This document shows, piece by piece, positions 27,903 through 38,001 of a DNA stretch of 64,000 nt; the first letter of the stretch is position 1; the number at the start of each line of letters is the position of its first letter. Where the stretch lies: contig NZ_JAHREN010000001.1 in assembly GCF_019084075.1 (NCBI RefSeq), positions 248,001-312,000 of the forward strand, in the 5' to 3' direction. The position numbers and the translations under genes are program-made. Source of the stretch: Siccirubricoccus sp. G192. Lineage in GTDB: Bacteria > Pseudomonadota > Alphaproteobacteria > Acetobacterales > Acetobacteraceae. The notes beneath the pieces are model-generated. The model searched no databases. It was given only the letters and a program-made list of their open reading frames with translations, and was not told the DNA's origin.

Positions 27903-30493
27903 ACCCGCCCGGCCCTGCCGGCCTGGCCGCGGCGCTAGGGCGCCGGCGGTGGCTGGCGCGGCTGGCGCTGCTCTGGGAAACCCTCTGGCCGCGGCTCTGG
28001 CCGGTGCTGGGCGTGGTGGGGCTGTTCGGCATCCTGGCCCTGCTCGGCCTGCCGCAGCGGCTGCCCGGCCCCTGGCACCTGCTGCTGCTGCTGGGCTTCG
28101 CGGCGGCGATCGGCGGGCTGGCCTGGCGCGGCTTCCGCGGCTTCCGCCTGCCCGGCCCGGCCGCGGCGGAGCGGCGGCTGGAGCGTGAATCCGGCCTCCG
28201 CCACCGGCCTTTGGCCACCCTGGCGGATCGCCCGGCCGGCGAGGACCCGGCGGCGCTGGCGCTCTGGCAGGTGCACCAGGCGCGGGCCGCGGCGCAGATC
28301 CGTGGGCTGAAGGTCGGCGCGCCCCGGCCCGGCCTTCCGGCACGCGACCCGCTGGCCCTGCGGGCGGCGCTGCTGCTCGGCCTGGCCGCCGCCTTCATCA
28401 TGGCCGGGGGCGAGGCGCCGGAACGCCTTCGCCGCGCCCTCACCCCGGCCTTCGGTGCCAACCTGCCGGCCCCCGCGCTGCGGCTGGAAGCCTGGGCGAC
28501 GCCGCCCGCCCATACCGGTGCCGCGCCGGTCTTCCTCGACCCCGCCGGCGGCGCCGTCACCCTGCCGCAGGGCAGCCGCTTGCAGGTGGCCGTTTCGGGA
28601 GGCCGGGGCGGTGCCCCCGAATTGGTGACCGAGGCCGGCGCCACCCCCTTCCGCGCGCTCGATGCCGGCAGCTTCACCGCCGAGGCGATGCTGGAGCAGG
28701 GCGGCAGCCTGGCGGTGCGGCGCGAGGGCCGGGAATTGGCCCGCTGGTCGCTGACCGTGCAGGCCGATGCGCCGCCCACCGTCGCCTTCACCGAGCCGCC
28801 GGGCCGGGCCCAGCGCGGCCTCGGCACAAGGCTGCCCTGGCGGGCGGAGGATGACTGGGGCCTGGCCGGGCTGCGCGCCGAGGCGCGGCTCAAGGCCCGG
28901 CCGGAGGCGCCGCCGCTGCTGCTCGACCTGCCGCTGCCGCGCGATGGCGCCAATGGCGCGCCGCGCCAAGCCCGCGGCGCGGCGCAGCCCGATCTTTCGG
29001 CGCATCCCTGGGCCGGGCTGGAGGTGGAGATCACCCTGGTCGCCCGCGACGGCGCCGGGCAGGAGGGCCGTTCCGCGGTGGCCGGCCTGACCTTGCCGGA
29101 ACGCAGCTTCAACCATGCCGTGGCGCGACGGCTGATCGCGGTGCGCAAGGCGCTGTCGATCGACCCCGAGGCCCGCGTCCCGGCCCGGCAGGAGCTGGAG
29201 GACGTGGCCGGCGCCCCGGAAGCCTTCGAGCACGACATCACCACCTACCTGGCGCTGCGCGCCGCCCGCACCCGGCTGGTGGTGGATCGCCGTGCGGCGG
29301 CGGTGGCGGAGGTGCAGGAACTGCTCTGGGACATCGCGCTGGCACTGGAGGAGGGGCGCGATGGCCGCACCCTCCGCGCCCTGCAACAGGCCCGCGAGGC
29401 GCTGCGCCAGGCGCTCGACGAGGCCGAGCGGAGCCCGCAGGACAGCGCGCAGCGGGCCGAGCTGGAACGCCGGATCGCCGAATTGCGCGATGCCATTCGC
29501 CAGCACCTGGAAGCCCTGGCCGAGAGATTGCAGCGCGAGAATGCCGAGGCGCTGCCCTTCGATCCGCAATCCCGCCTGCTGGACCAGCGCGAGATGGACC
29601 GCCGCACCCGCCGCATGCAGGAGGCCGCGCGCGAGGGCCGCACCGAGGATGCCCGCCGCGAGCTTGCCGAGTTGGAGGAGATGCTGCGCGCCCTGGAGGA
29701 AGGCCGCAGCGCCCGCGCCGAAAGCCCGCAGCGGCAGCAGCAGCGCCAGCGCGGCCAGCAGCAGATGGGCGTGGCGCAGGACATGGTCCGCCGCCAGGGC
29801 GAGATGCTGGACCGCAGCCACCAGCGCGCCGATGCCGCGGAGCAGGAGCGCGCCCGGCAGCGCCGCCAGCAGCAGCGCAACCAGGGCTTCCGCTGGCCGC
29901 CCGAGCCGCCGCAGCCGGCGCAGCCCGATCCGCAGGCGGAGGCGCAGGCCCAGCAGGAGACCGACCAGGATGGCCGCCGCCAGCGGGCGCTGCGCCGCGC
30001 GCTGGGCGAGCTGATGCAGCAATTCGGCGACCTGACCGGCGAGGTGCCGGAGGCGCTCGGCCGCGCCGACCAGGCGATGCGGGAGGCGCAGGAGGCACTG
30101 CGCGAGGGGGCCGATGCCCGCGACCCGCAGACCCGCGCCCTGCGTGCCCTGCAGGAGGGCGGCCGGCAGATGGCGCAGTCCATGCAGCGCCAATTCGGCC
30201 AGGGCCAGGAGGGCGAGGAGGAAGGCGACGGCCAGGACATGGCCGGCGACCAGCAGGGCCAGGGCGAGGGCCAGGACCGGGCGCAGGGCCAGGGCGAGGG
30301 CCGCGACCCGCTCGGCCGCCGCTCCCGCGAGGTGGGCGGCACGGCCGACAACGGCGCCGATACCCGCGTGCCGGACGAGGCGGAGCAGCTCCGCACCCGC
30401 CGCATCCAGGACGAGCTGCGCCGCCGCGGCGCCGAGAAGGCCCGGCCGCCGGAGGAGCTGGACTATATCGACCGGCTGCTGAAGCGGTTCTGA
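27899..30493 (+). CDS. TIGR02302/DUF4175 family membrane-anchored protein
   Basis: A roughly 864-aa alphaproteobacterial envelope protein of unknown function. Three N-terminal hydrophobic helices lie around residues 30-50, 60-76 and 155-172. A large periplasmic-type domain follows (WATPPAHTGAAP, DDWGLAGL), then a long coiled-coil segment with RQELEDVA and MDRRTRRMQ, and a Gln/Gly/Glu-rich low-complexity C-terminus ending LDYIDRLLKRF. The start is unusual: a CTG at 27899 overlaps the lysA stop (CTGA) and has GGAGGG 7 bp upstream. A TTG at 27878 is the alternative. Location after lysA is conserved in this class. Confidence 0.85.
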   Translation: MNPPGPAGLAAALGRRRWLARLALLWETLWPRLWPVLGVVGLFGILALLGLPQRLPGPWHLLLLLGFAAAIGGLAWRGFRGFRLPGPAAAERRLERESGLRHRPLATLADRPAGEDPAALALWQVHQARAAAQIRGLKVGAPRPGLPARDPLALRAALLLGLAAAFIMAGGEAPERLRRALTPAFGANLPAPALRLEAWATPPAHTGAAPVFLDPAGGAVTLPQGSRLQVAVSGGRGGAPELVTEAGATPFRALDAGSFTAEAMLEQGGSLAVRREGRELARWSLTVQADAPPTVAFTEPPGRAQRGLGTRLPWRAEDDWGLAGLRAEARLKARPEAPPLLLDLPLPRDGANGAPRQARGAAQPDLSAHPWAGLEVEITLVARDGAGQEGRSAVAGLTLPERSFNHAVARRLIAVRKALSIDPEARVPARQELEDVAGAPEAFEHDITTYLALRAARTRLVVDRRAAAVAEVQELLWDIALALEEGRDGRTLRALQQAREALRQALDEAERSPQDSAQRAELERRIAELRDAIRQHLEALAERLQRENAEALPFDPQSRLLDQREMDRRTRRMQEAAREGRTEDARRELAELEEMLRALEEGRSARAESPQRQQQRQRGQQQMGVAQDMVRRQGEMLDRSHQRADAAEQERARQRRQQQRNQGFRWPPEPPQPAQPDPQAEAQAQQETDQDGRRQRALRRALGELMQQFGDLTGEVPEALGRADQAMREAQEALREGADARDPQTRALRALQEGGRQMAQSMQRQFGQGQEGEEEGDGQDMAGDQQGQGEGQDRAQGQGEGRDPLGRRSREVGGTADNGADTRVPDEAEQLRTRRIQDELRRRGAEKARPPEELDYIDRLLKRF

Positions 30494-30562
30494 GGCTGCC
30501 ACCGTTTGCATCCTGCGGGCCGGTTCACGCCCTCCGGCTTTGCCCGCGCACGACCGGACCAC

Positions 30563-31168
30563 TCAACCCGCACCACCACGGAAGGGTGGCATGCTGGCAT
30601 GGCCCGCCGCCGCCACGCCCCGGCCGCGCAGCACCAGCACCAGGCAGCGCAGCAGGATCGCGGCATCGCCACGCAGGGTCTGCCGCGCCGCGTAGCACGC
30701 ATCCAGCTCCAGCCGTGCCGCCCAGGGCACGGCGTTGCGCCCCGCCGCCTGGGCCAGCCCGGCCAGCCCCGGCCGCACCCGCAGCCGGGCCGCCTGGCGC
30801 GGCGTGTAGAGCGGCAGGTAGTCCAGCGGCAGCGGCCGTGGCCCGACCAGGCTCATCTCGCCGCGCAGCACGTTCAGCAATTGCGGCAGCTCATCCAGCG
30901 CGCTGGCGCGCAGCGCCCGGCCGAAGCCATCGAGCCGTGCCGCATCCTCGCCCGGCCCCTCGGCCATGCTGCGGGATTTCAGCAGGGTGAAGCACCGCCC
31001 GCCGCGCCCGGCACGGCTCTGCCGGAACAGCACCGGCCGCCCGAGCACACGGCATACCGCCAGCGCCACCAGCGCCAGCAACGGCGCCAGCAGCAGCAGC
31101 AGCAGGGCGGCGCCGGCCAGGTCCAGGGCCCGCTTGCCCCAGGCCTCATACAGGCTGACGTCATGCAT
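30563..31168 (-). CDS. Bacterial sugar transferase (polyprenyl-phosphate hexose-1-phosphate transferase, PF02397)
   Basis: Initiates a lipid-linked glycan by moving a sugar-1-phosphate to undecaprenyl phosphate. At 201 aa it is the short, PglC-like form with one N-terminal hydrophobic re-entrant helix (LAGAALLLLLLAPLLALVALAV). The core includes FRQSRAGRGGRCFTLLKSRSM, SALDELPQLLNVLRGEMSLVGPRP (cited in part) and VRPGLAGLAQ. It overlaps the polymerase gene upstream by 8 bp, placing it in the minus-strand exopolysaccharide operon, of which it is the last gene. Confidence 0.9.
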   Translation of the reverse strand: MHDVSLYEAWGKRALDLAGAALLLLLLAPLLALVALAVCRVLGRPVLFRQSRAGRGGRCFTLLKSRSMAEGPGEDAARLDGFGRALRASALDELPQLLNVLRGEMSLVGPRPLPLDYLPLYTPRQAARLRVRPGLAGLAQAAGRNAVPWAARLELDACYAARQTLRGDAAILLRCLVLVLRGRGVAAAGHASMPPFRGGAG

Positions 31169-32405
31169 GCTGCCTGGCCCGCGCCTCCACGCCGAGCGAC
31201 AGCAGCAGGCCGAGCGCGAACCAGACCATGCGGTTGCCGAGATCGGTCGAGACCATCGCCGTCAGCGCCAAGGGCAGGGTCAGCGCCGCGATCCGCGCCG
31301 CCCGCCCGGGCGCCACCCGCCCCGCCAGGCCAAAAGCCAGCACCACGCCGCCGCCGAAGGCCAGCAGCCAGAGCGCGAGGCCCGGCAGCCCACTTTCCGC
31401 CAGCGCCTCCAGCGCATGGTTGTGCGGGTGCAGCGCCCGGCTGTCGCCACTGCCGGAGGCGATGCCGAAGCCGCCGGTGCCGAGGCCGAAGGGCGCCGCC
31501 AGCCCGCCCCAGCGCAGCGCCTCCGCCCAGAGCATCTCCCGCGCCGAGGTCGCGGTGGCCGGGTCGCCGAGGATGCGTTCCAGGGTGCGCAGCCCATTGC
31601 CCCAGCCCGGCGTGGCCAGCAGCAGCGCCAGGCCGCCGAGCCCGGCCAGGGCGATGCCGCCGAGCCAGACCAGGGCACCCAGCCGCCGCCCCGCCAGCCA
31701 CAGGCGCAGCGCCGGCGCCCCCGCCACCGAGAGGCCCAGCGCCAGGAAGGCGGCCCGCCCGCCCGGCACCAGCACCGCCACCGCCAGCGCCAGGGTGACA
31801 CCGCCCCAGCCCAGCCGCCCGGCGCCCCGCGACTCCACCAGCCGCACCGCGGCAAGCCCGGCGGCGCAGGCGATGGCGAGCCCGGCCAGTTGATACTGCA
31901 CCCGGATGCGCAAGGGGTCCGCCCCCACCGCGCCGCCCAGCACCACCTGCCCGGTGGCGACGCCCCAGGCCACCGCCGCCCCGACCAGCAGCCCGATCGC
32001 CACTACGGCGGCGCAGAAGCGGCCCCGGGTCGGCGCATCGGCGCCGACCAGCACGCCCGCCAGCAGCATCGGCGGGCCGAGCAGCACCACCTGCGGCAGC
32101 TTCTCGGCGAGCACGGCGGGCGCGGCGCTCCAGCTTCCCGCCAGCACCAGCCAGCAGGGCAGCCCGGCACAGCCGAGCAGCGGCAGCGCCAGCGCCCGGT
32201 CCAGGTGCCAGCGCCGGACCAGCAGCAGCAGCGCCAGGGATGGCACCAGCAGCGCCGCCGCGGCCAGGCTCAGATCCACCGGCAGCCGGGACAGGAGCGG
32301 CAGGGATTTCAGCGCCCCGGCGAATTGCAGCACCGCCGCCAGCGCCCCGGTGCCGGAGGCCAGCAGTGCCGCGTCGGGTGCCTGCTGCCGCTGCGCCGGC
32401 ATCAA
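31161..32405 (-). CDS. O-antigen ligase/Wzy-type polysaccharide polymerase
   Basis: A 414-aa protein with about ten to twelve hydrophobic helices. The periplasmic loop between the later helices contains TSAREMLWAEALRWG, GLGTGGFG and HPHNHALEALAESG, the pattern of the Wzy_C (O-antigen ligase) domain with its conserved His. It polymerises or ligates undecaprenyl-linked repeat units. Its start overlaps the stop of the chain-length gene upstream by 4 bp. Polymerase versus ligase cannot be separated from sequence, but the setting favours an exopolysaccharide polymerase. Confidence 0.85.
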   Translation of the reverse strand: MMPAQRQQAPDAALLASGTGALAAVLQFAGALKSLPLLSRLPVDLSLAAAALLVPSLALLLLVRRWHLDRALALPLLGCAGLPCWLVLAGSWSAAPAVLAEKLPQVVLLGPPMLLAGVLVGADAPTRGRFCAAVVAIGLLVGAAVAWGVATGQVVLGGAVGADPLRIRVQYQLAGLAIACAAGLAAVRLVESRGAGRLGWGGVTLALAVAVLVPGGRAAFLALGLSVAGAPALRLWLAGRRLGALVWLGGIALAGLGGLALLLATPGWGNGLRTLERILGDPATATSAREMLWAEALRWGGLAAPFGLGTGGFGIASGSGDSRALHPHNHALEALAESGLPGLALWLLAFGGGVVLAFGLAGRVAPGRAARIAALTLPLALTAMVSTDLGNRMVWFALGLLLSLGVEARARQHA

Positions 32406-33301
32406 TCGGCGCTTGTCCGCTGCCTGTCGGGGCCGAAGGCCAGGCCGTATTGCGCCATCCGGCCCCGATAGCCGGGGTTTCCGAGCAGCAGGGCGCAGAC
32501 CGCCCAGAACAGCGAGGCCAGCGGCGCCACCACCGCCAGCAGCAGCAGCAGCAGCGGTCGGTTGGGCAGGGAGGGACGGATCTCGACCATCGGTGCCGAG
32601 ACCAGCCGCGCCGCCACCGCCTCATCCGCCTGCACCACCAGGGCGGCACGCTGCTGCTGGCCGAGCAGGTCATAGAGCATGGTGCGGAGATAGAGGTCGT
32701 TCTCCTGCGCCAGCCGCGCCTCGATGGCGGCGATGCGGCGCCGGGCCATGCCGGCGAGATCGGCGCGCACCTTGGCTTCGGCGAGCGCGTGCAGCCGCTC
32801 CAGCGCCTCCAGCGCCGCCGCCCGGTCGCGATGCGCCAGGGTGATGGTGAAGGTGACGCTGGCCACCCCCTGCGTCACCGCCAGCCGCGCCTCCAGCCAG
32901 TTCTGCGCGTCATCGAGATCGGCGGCGATCCTCAGCCCGAGCGCCCGCCGCAGCGGACCCAGGGGGCGGGCGCCGCGCAGTGCGGTGAGATAGGCCAGCA
33001 GCCCGGTGTCCCGCGCCAGCATCGCCGCCGCCTCGGGCGAGCGCAGCGCATCCAGGTAGACCGCGAAATTGCCCACCGGCCGCGGGTCCAGCAGACCGCT
33101 GCCAAGCGGCAAGGCGCTGGCCGAAAGCAGGGAGGAGGTGGCGAGGCCGGTGGTTTCGGCCGGCGCCACCACGATCTGCGTCAGGTAGGAGCGCGGCCAG
33201 CCGGTCACGACCGTGGCGCCGAGGGCGAAGAGCAGCAGCGCCGCCAGCACGATCCGCCAGCGCCGGTCCAGCACCCCCCGCAACAGATGGTCCAGCGGCA
33301 T
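32402..33301 (-). CDS. Wzz/GumC-type polysaccharide chain-length determinant
   Basis: A 299-aa polysaccharide co-polymerase. One N-terminal helix (RWRIVLAALLLFALGATVV) and one near the C-terminus (LLLLLLAVVAPLASLFWAVCALLL) frame a periplasmic coiled-coil region (AEAKVRADLAGMARRRIAAIEARL, cited in part). No Walker motifs or Tyr-rich tail, so no attached BY-kinase. The start at 33301 (MPLDHLLRG) has an AGAGG ribosome site; a longer in-frame version from 33367 is less likely. It is probably regulated together with the polymerase and transferase genes downstream. Confidence 0.82.
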   Translation of the reverse strand: MPLDHLLRGVLDRRWRIVLAALLLFALGATVVTGWPRSYLTQIVVAPAETTGLATSSLLSASALPLGSGLLDPRPVGNFAVYLDALRSPEAAAMLARDTGLLAYLTALRGARPLGPLRRALGLRIAADLDDAQNWLEARLAVTQGVASVTFTITLAHRDRAAALEALERLHALAEAKVRADLAGMARRRIAAIEARLAQENDLYLRTMLYDLLGQQQRAALVVQADEAVAARLVSAPMVEIRPSLPNRPLLLLLLAVVAPLASLFWAVCALLLGNPGYRGRMAQYGLAFGPDRQRTSAD

Positions 33302-33372
33302 GCAACCTCTTGGCCGGCACCCGGCGGCCTGCAACGGGCGGGATGTTGGCCCGCCATGATTTCGCATGCAAC

Positions 33373-35124
33373 CTATAGATGATTATCCAGGGTAATGATC
33401 GTGGTAATGCGTGAGACTGGCGCCCGCGCCCGCGCCACCAGCACGGGAACCGGTCGCATTGCGCCATAGGCCGGGCTTTCCCAGCCCGCCTCCAGCCGGA
33501 GATCCAGCGGAGCATCGCCGCTGAGGGTCAGGCGGGCCAGCGGGCCTGCCACGCCCGCCGCATCCATCTGCCAGGCGCCAGGGGCCAGGCGCCAGCGCAG
33601 CGCCAGGCTGGCGAAGCCGCCGGCGACGCGGTCCTCCACGATCCAGCGCCGGCCTTCGGCGCGAATACAGCGCTCCTGCCGGTTGCCGCGATGGTCCCTG
33701 AGCCAGGCGCCTTCCGGCAGCCAGCCGGTGCGCGGCCAGCGGGCGAAGAGGAAGCGGGAGAGCCGCGGCATCTGGTCCGCCCCATCGAAGGCGATGGTGT
33801 TGTGCGCGGCGGTGCCGGAGAGATGCGCGTGCCACCATTCGGCGCCGGGGGGCGGGTTGTAGGCGCCGGTGCCGCCATCCCGCAGCAGGTTCAGGGCGCC
33901 ATCCCAGAGATCGAGGTGCAGCAGGTCCGCTTGGCCCGGCCGGAAGCGCAGCGGCCCGGTGCGCAGGAAGGCCCGCGCCCCGGCACCATGCCAACCCCGG
34001 AGACCCCCGGCGGCCCAGGCGGTGGGTGGGTCAGCCAGGGGCGCGGCGTCCTCCAACCCCAGCCAGGCGCAGCCGGGGTCGGCGCCGCAGCCGGCGCTGC
34101 CGCCGGCCAGCAGCCGCGCGGCGCGTTCCAGGCTCGGCCGGGCATCGTCGGGGCCGGCGAGGGAGAGGTCGGCAAAGGCCGAGCCGTCCTGGTGGCCAAG
34201 GCGCGGCGTCGCGCCGGTTCCGGGCTCGACCAGCCGGTGCAGCCAGGACACCGCGGCCGCGGCCCGCGCCATGGCGGCGGCATCGGGCGGGGCGCCCCCG
34301 AGCTGCCGGCGCAGCCACTCCGTCACCGCGAGCACATCCAGCAGCAGCCGGTGGTAGCCGGTGGAAAGCTGGGCGAAGCCGCCATCCGGCGCGACCAGCC
34401 GCAACAGCCCGCGCCGCAGCCGCGCCTCACCCTGGGCGGCCCAGCCCGGCCGCCGCAACAGCAGGCCGCAGACCAGCAGGCCGGCGGCCTCGGAGATCGT
34501 GTGGTTGTTGTCCTGCGCTGCGGCATAGGCGGCGGTGGCGGCGATGCGCCGGCCATGCAGCGCCAACAGCGCCCGGGCGCCCGGCGGCGGCGCCCCTGCC
34601 GCGCCGAGTAGCGCCAGGGCCAGCGCCAAGTGCAGCGCCCGCAGCGCCGCCTCCTGGCCACAGGCCCAATTGGGGCCGCGGAAGGCCGGGTTGGCGCGGC
34701 ACCACCCCGCCAGCAGCGCCTCCGCCCGCGCCAGATGCCCACCGCCGAGGTCGAGCCGCGCGGCCTGGGCCAGCAGCGGCAATTCGGCCCAGCGGTTGCG
34801 CTCCCAGACCGGGCGGATATCGCCGTGGCGGAACAGGTCCAGGCCAAGCGACGGGGTACCGGCTGGGAAGGGGCCGTGCCAGTCCAGCGGCCAGGGCTGC
34901 GCGGCGTGGGCCAGCACCTCCGCCACATGCTTGGCCGGCAGGGGCGGCGCGGGCGGCGGCGACCCGGGCAGGAAGGGTCCGGCCGGCAGGGGCGCATCGC
35001 GCAGCGCCTGCCGCGCCAGGGCGCGCGCCGCGGGCAGGCGGTGCCAGGCGGCCAGCAGCACCGGGCGGGGGCCGAGCCGCCAGGCGGCGTCGATCAATCG
35101 GACGCTCCGCGCAATGTATGCCAT
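33373..35124 (-). CDS. Heparinase II/III family polysaccharide lyase
   Basis: A 583-aa protein with an alpha/alpha-toroid N-terminal half (NWACGQEAALRALHL near residue 155; DNNHTISEAAGLL near residue 205) and a beta-sandwich C-terminal half (LWDGALNLLRDGGTGAYNPPPGAEWWHAHLSGTAAHNTIAFDG, cited in part), the layout of heparinase II/III and alginate lyases. The conserved Asn, His and Tyr of the active site are visible in DNNHTISEA and STGYHR. In exopolysaccharide loci such lyases trim or degrade the polymer. No clear signal peptide is seen. Divergent from the exporter gene, sharing a 64-bp control region. Confidence 0.87.
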   Translation of the reverse strand: MAYIARSVRLIDAAWRLGPRPVLLAAWHRLPAARALARQALRDAPLPAGPFLPGSPPPAPPLPAKHVAEVLAHAAQPWPLDWHGPFPAGTPSLGLDLFRHGDIRPVWERNRWAELPLLAQAARLDLGGGHLARAEALLAGWCRANPAFRGPNWACGQEAALRALHLALALALLGAAGAPPPGARALLALHGRRIAATAAYAAAQDNNHTISEAAGLLVCGLLLRRPGWAAQGEARLRRGLLRLVAPDGGFAQLSTGYHRLLLDVLAVTEWLRRQLGGAPPDAAAMARAAAAVSWLHRLVEPGTGATPRLGHQDGSAFADLSLAGPDDARPSLERAARLLAGGSAGCGADPGCAWLGLEDAAPLADPPTAWAAGGLRGWHGAGARAFLRTGPLRFRPGQADLLHLDLWDGALNLLRDGGTGAYNPPPGAEWWHAHLSGTAAHNTIAFDGADQMPRLSRFLFARWPRTGWLPEGAWLRDHRGNRQERCIRAEGRRWIVEDRVAGGFASLALRWRLAPGAWQMDAAGVAGPLARLTLSGDAPLDLRLEAGWESPAYGAMRPVPVLVARARAPVSRITTIITLDNHL

Positions 35125-35188
35125 TGCAAGGAAGTTACCTTCGGCCTAAAAGGATATCAACTTTCCGTGTTTGTGGTGTGTCGTGCGC

Positions 35189-38001
35189 ATGGCCCGGTGG
35201 AGGCCCATCCTGACGCGTTCCCCCGGCCCCTCGCCGCTGTTCCGGCTGCTGGCCATGGCCATGGCGTCCCTGGTGCTGGCGCAGCCCGCGCTGCCGGCGC
35301 TGGCCCAGAGCGGACAATCCGGGCCCTTCCTGGCGCCGCCCGCCCTGCCTCCCCGCCTGCCGGGCGGTGTGCCGCTGCCCAGCCTGCCCATGGTGGCGCA
35401 GCAGGAGATCATGAACCGGATGCTGGATGGGGGCACCACGCCCGGCGCCGGTCCGGCCGCCATCCGCCCGGCCCCGGCGCCCGCCCCCCCCTGCCTGCCA
35501 CGATCAGCCCGCCGCCGCCCAGGCCCGAACCCTCGCCACCGGAGGAGCCGCTCTCCCCCGCCGAGGCCTTCTTCGCCACGCGCGACCCGGCCCAGGCCGC
35601 CGCCGGTCCGCTCCGGCAATTCGGCCATGACAGCCTGCGCGGCACCCCCGGCACGCCCACCGCCGGGCTCGGCTTCGGCGCCCTGGGCGGGGACTACGTG
35701 CTGGGCCGCGACGACGAGGTGCTGCTGGCCTTCCGCGGCCGCGCCCGCCAGACCCTCACCCTGCGGGTGACGCGGGAGGGCACGCTGATGGTGCCCGACC
35801 TCTCCCCCATCCTGGCCGCCGGCCGCACCCTGCAGGACCTGCGGGCGGAGCTGGAGCTGCGGGCGCAGCGCGATCTCGGCGGTTCGGAGGTCTTCGTCTC
35901 GGTCGGCCAGGTCAGGCAGATCGCGGTCTTCGTCGGCGGCGAGGTGCAGCGGCCGGGGCTGCTGCCGCTCACCGCCTTCGCCTCGGTGCTGGATGCGCTG
36001 GTGGCGGCCGGCGGCGTGCGCCGCACCGGCTCGCTCCGCGCCATCCGGGTGGAGGGGCCGCGCGGCCGCCGCAGCATCGACCTCTATCCGGTCATCGCCG
36101 GCGAGGGCCAGACCCCGGACCTCACGCTGCGCGAGGGCGAGCGCATCCTGGTGCCGCCGCTCGGCGGCGTGGTGGCGCTGGGCGGCGAGGTGACGCGGCC
36201 GGGCCTCTACGAATTGCCGGCCGGCGCCGCGCAGGCGCCTCTGGCCACCATGCTGCGCCTGGCCGGCGACCCGCTGCGCCCCGCCGGCAACCGCTTCCTG
36301 CTGCATGGCACGGATGCCGAGGGCCGCCGCACCACCCGCGAGATCGGCCCGCGCGACATGCTCCGCCGCGGCGACGCGCTGCGGGTCGAGCCGGGCTCGG
36401 ACGTGGTGGCGGGGCAGCTTCGGCTGGCCGGCCATGTCGCGGTGCCGGTGACGCGCGCCTCAGGCGGCCGGGCGCAGACGCTCCGCGGCCTGCTGTCGGA
36501 CCCGCGGCTGGTGCGGGCCGATCCCTATCCGCGGCTCGGCGTGGTCTGGCGCACCGAGGCGCGGGGCCGCACCCGGCGCTTCCTGCCCTTCGACCTCGGC
36601 CGGGTCATGCAGGGCGAGGCCGACATGCCGCTGGCCGAGGGGGATGAGGTGATCCTGCTCGGCCTGCAGGACGTGCTCTGGCTGGCCAGCCCCGGCGTGC
36701 AGCAGGCGCTGCGCGGCGAGGCGGGCGGCGCCCCGCAGCCCGCCCCCGCCGAGGCGCCCTTTGCGCAGCCCGCGGCGCAGCCCCTTGCGCAGAGCCTCGC
36801 GCTCCCTGGCCCCGAATGCCTGGCGCTGATGCAACTGGCGGTGGCCGCCCAGGGCTCGCGCCAGCGCTTCACCCATGCGCGCGGCGCCGGCTTCCCCGAT
36901 CTCGGCCGGATGCCCTGCCCGCAGGTCTTCCTCGACTACCCCACCCTGCTGCCCTTCCTGCTCGACCAGACCGTGCTGCTCTCCGGCGAGGCGCGGCTGC
37001 CCGGCCTCTATCCCATCCTGGCGGATACCGGGCTCGATGCCGTGCTGGCGGCGGCCGGCGGGGCGACCGAGACGGCCGACCTCTCCGCCGTCGAGCTCTC
37101 GCGCGAAGCTGCGGCGCAGGCCGCCGGCATGTCCCTGTCGCGCCGGCTGCTCGACCTGCGCGCCGGCCAATCCGCCGCCGTCCGGCTGGCGCCGCGCGAT
37201 GCGGTGCGGCTGCCGCGCGGCTTCGGCGACCGCGACCTCGGCCCGGTGACGCTGGTGGGCGAGTTCCTCCGCCCCGGCACCTATGACATCCGGCGCGGCG
37301 AGAAGCTCTCGGACCTCATCGCCCGGGCCGGCGGCCTGACGCCCCAGGCCTATCCCTATGGCGCCGTCTTCACCCGCGAGAGCGTGCGGGGCCGCCAGCA
37401 GGAGGGGTTCCAGCGCACCGCGCGGGAACTGGAACAGGGGCTGATGCAGGTGGCCTCCGGCCAGGCGGTGGCGGGGATGCGGCAGCATGTCGACCTCGGC
37501 GGCGCCATCGCGGCGGGGCGGGAACTGGCGGCGTCCCTGCGCCAGAGCCGCGCCGCCGGGCGGATGGTGGTGGAGGCCAATCCGGTGGTGCTGGCCGCCC
37601 GCCCGGACCTCGACGTGCTGCTGGAGCCGGGCGACCTGATCGCCATGCCGAAGCGGCCGAACGAGGTGACGGTGGTGGGCTCCGTGCTCAATCCCGGCAG
37701 CCTGCAATTCGCCACCGGCTGGCGCGCCGCCGAATATGTCCGGGCGGCGGGCGGCGAGCAGCGCTTCGCCGATGCCGGGCGGGCCTTCGTGGTGCTGCCG
37801 AATGGCCAAGCCAGCCCGGCCGGGCTCGGCACCTGGCAATCCGGCGGGCCGCCGATCCCGCCGGGCAGCCTGGTGGTGGTGCCGCAGGACCCCTCGCCCT
37901 ACGAGACCTGGGGCTTCCTGCGGGACATGACGCAGGTGCTGTCGCAGGTCGCGCTCTCCGGCGCCGCCCTGGCGGTGATCTCGCGCGCGGGTGGGCACTA
38001 G
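35189..38001 (+). CDS. Large Wza-type polysaccharide export protein with several SLBB domains, frameshifted as assembled
   Basis: Outer-membrane/periplasmic polysaccharide export protein. The signal peptide (LLAMAMASLVLAQPALPALAQ) is in one frame and the body in another; they are separated by a C8 run at 35484-35491 in a Pro-rich linker. A C9 or C6 run gives PAPAPPLPATISPPPPRP and about 937 aa. The Poly_export domain (GGDYVLGRDDEVLLAFRG, FVSVGQVRQIAVFVGGEVQRPG) is followed by multiple SLBB repeats with the VxGEVxRPGxY signature. Typical Wza is about 380 aa, so this is an enlarged version. The start codon ATG 35189 is preferred. Confidence 0.82.

Noticed and set aside
29700..30330. Repeat array suggested by CAG/GGC-rich periodicity
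   Set aside because: This is the Gln/Gly/Glu-rich tail of the TIGR02302 protein, low-complexity coding sequence rather than a DNA repeat element.
27935..30562. Minus-strand frame of about 875 codons opposite the TIGR02302 gene
   Set aside because: Low-complexity Leu/Ala/Gln translation mirroring the codon bias of the real gene.
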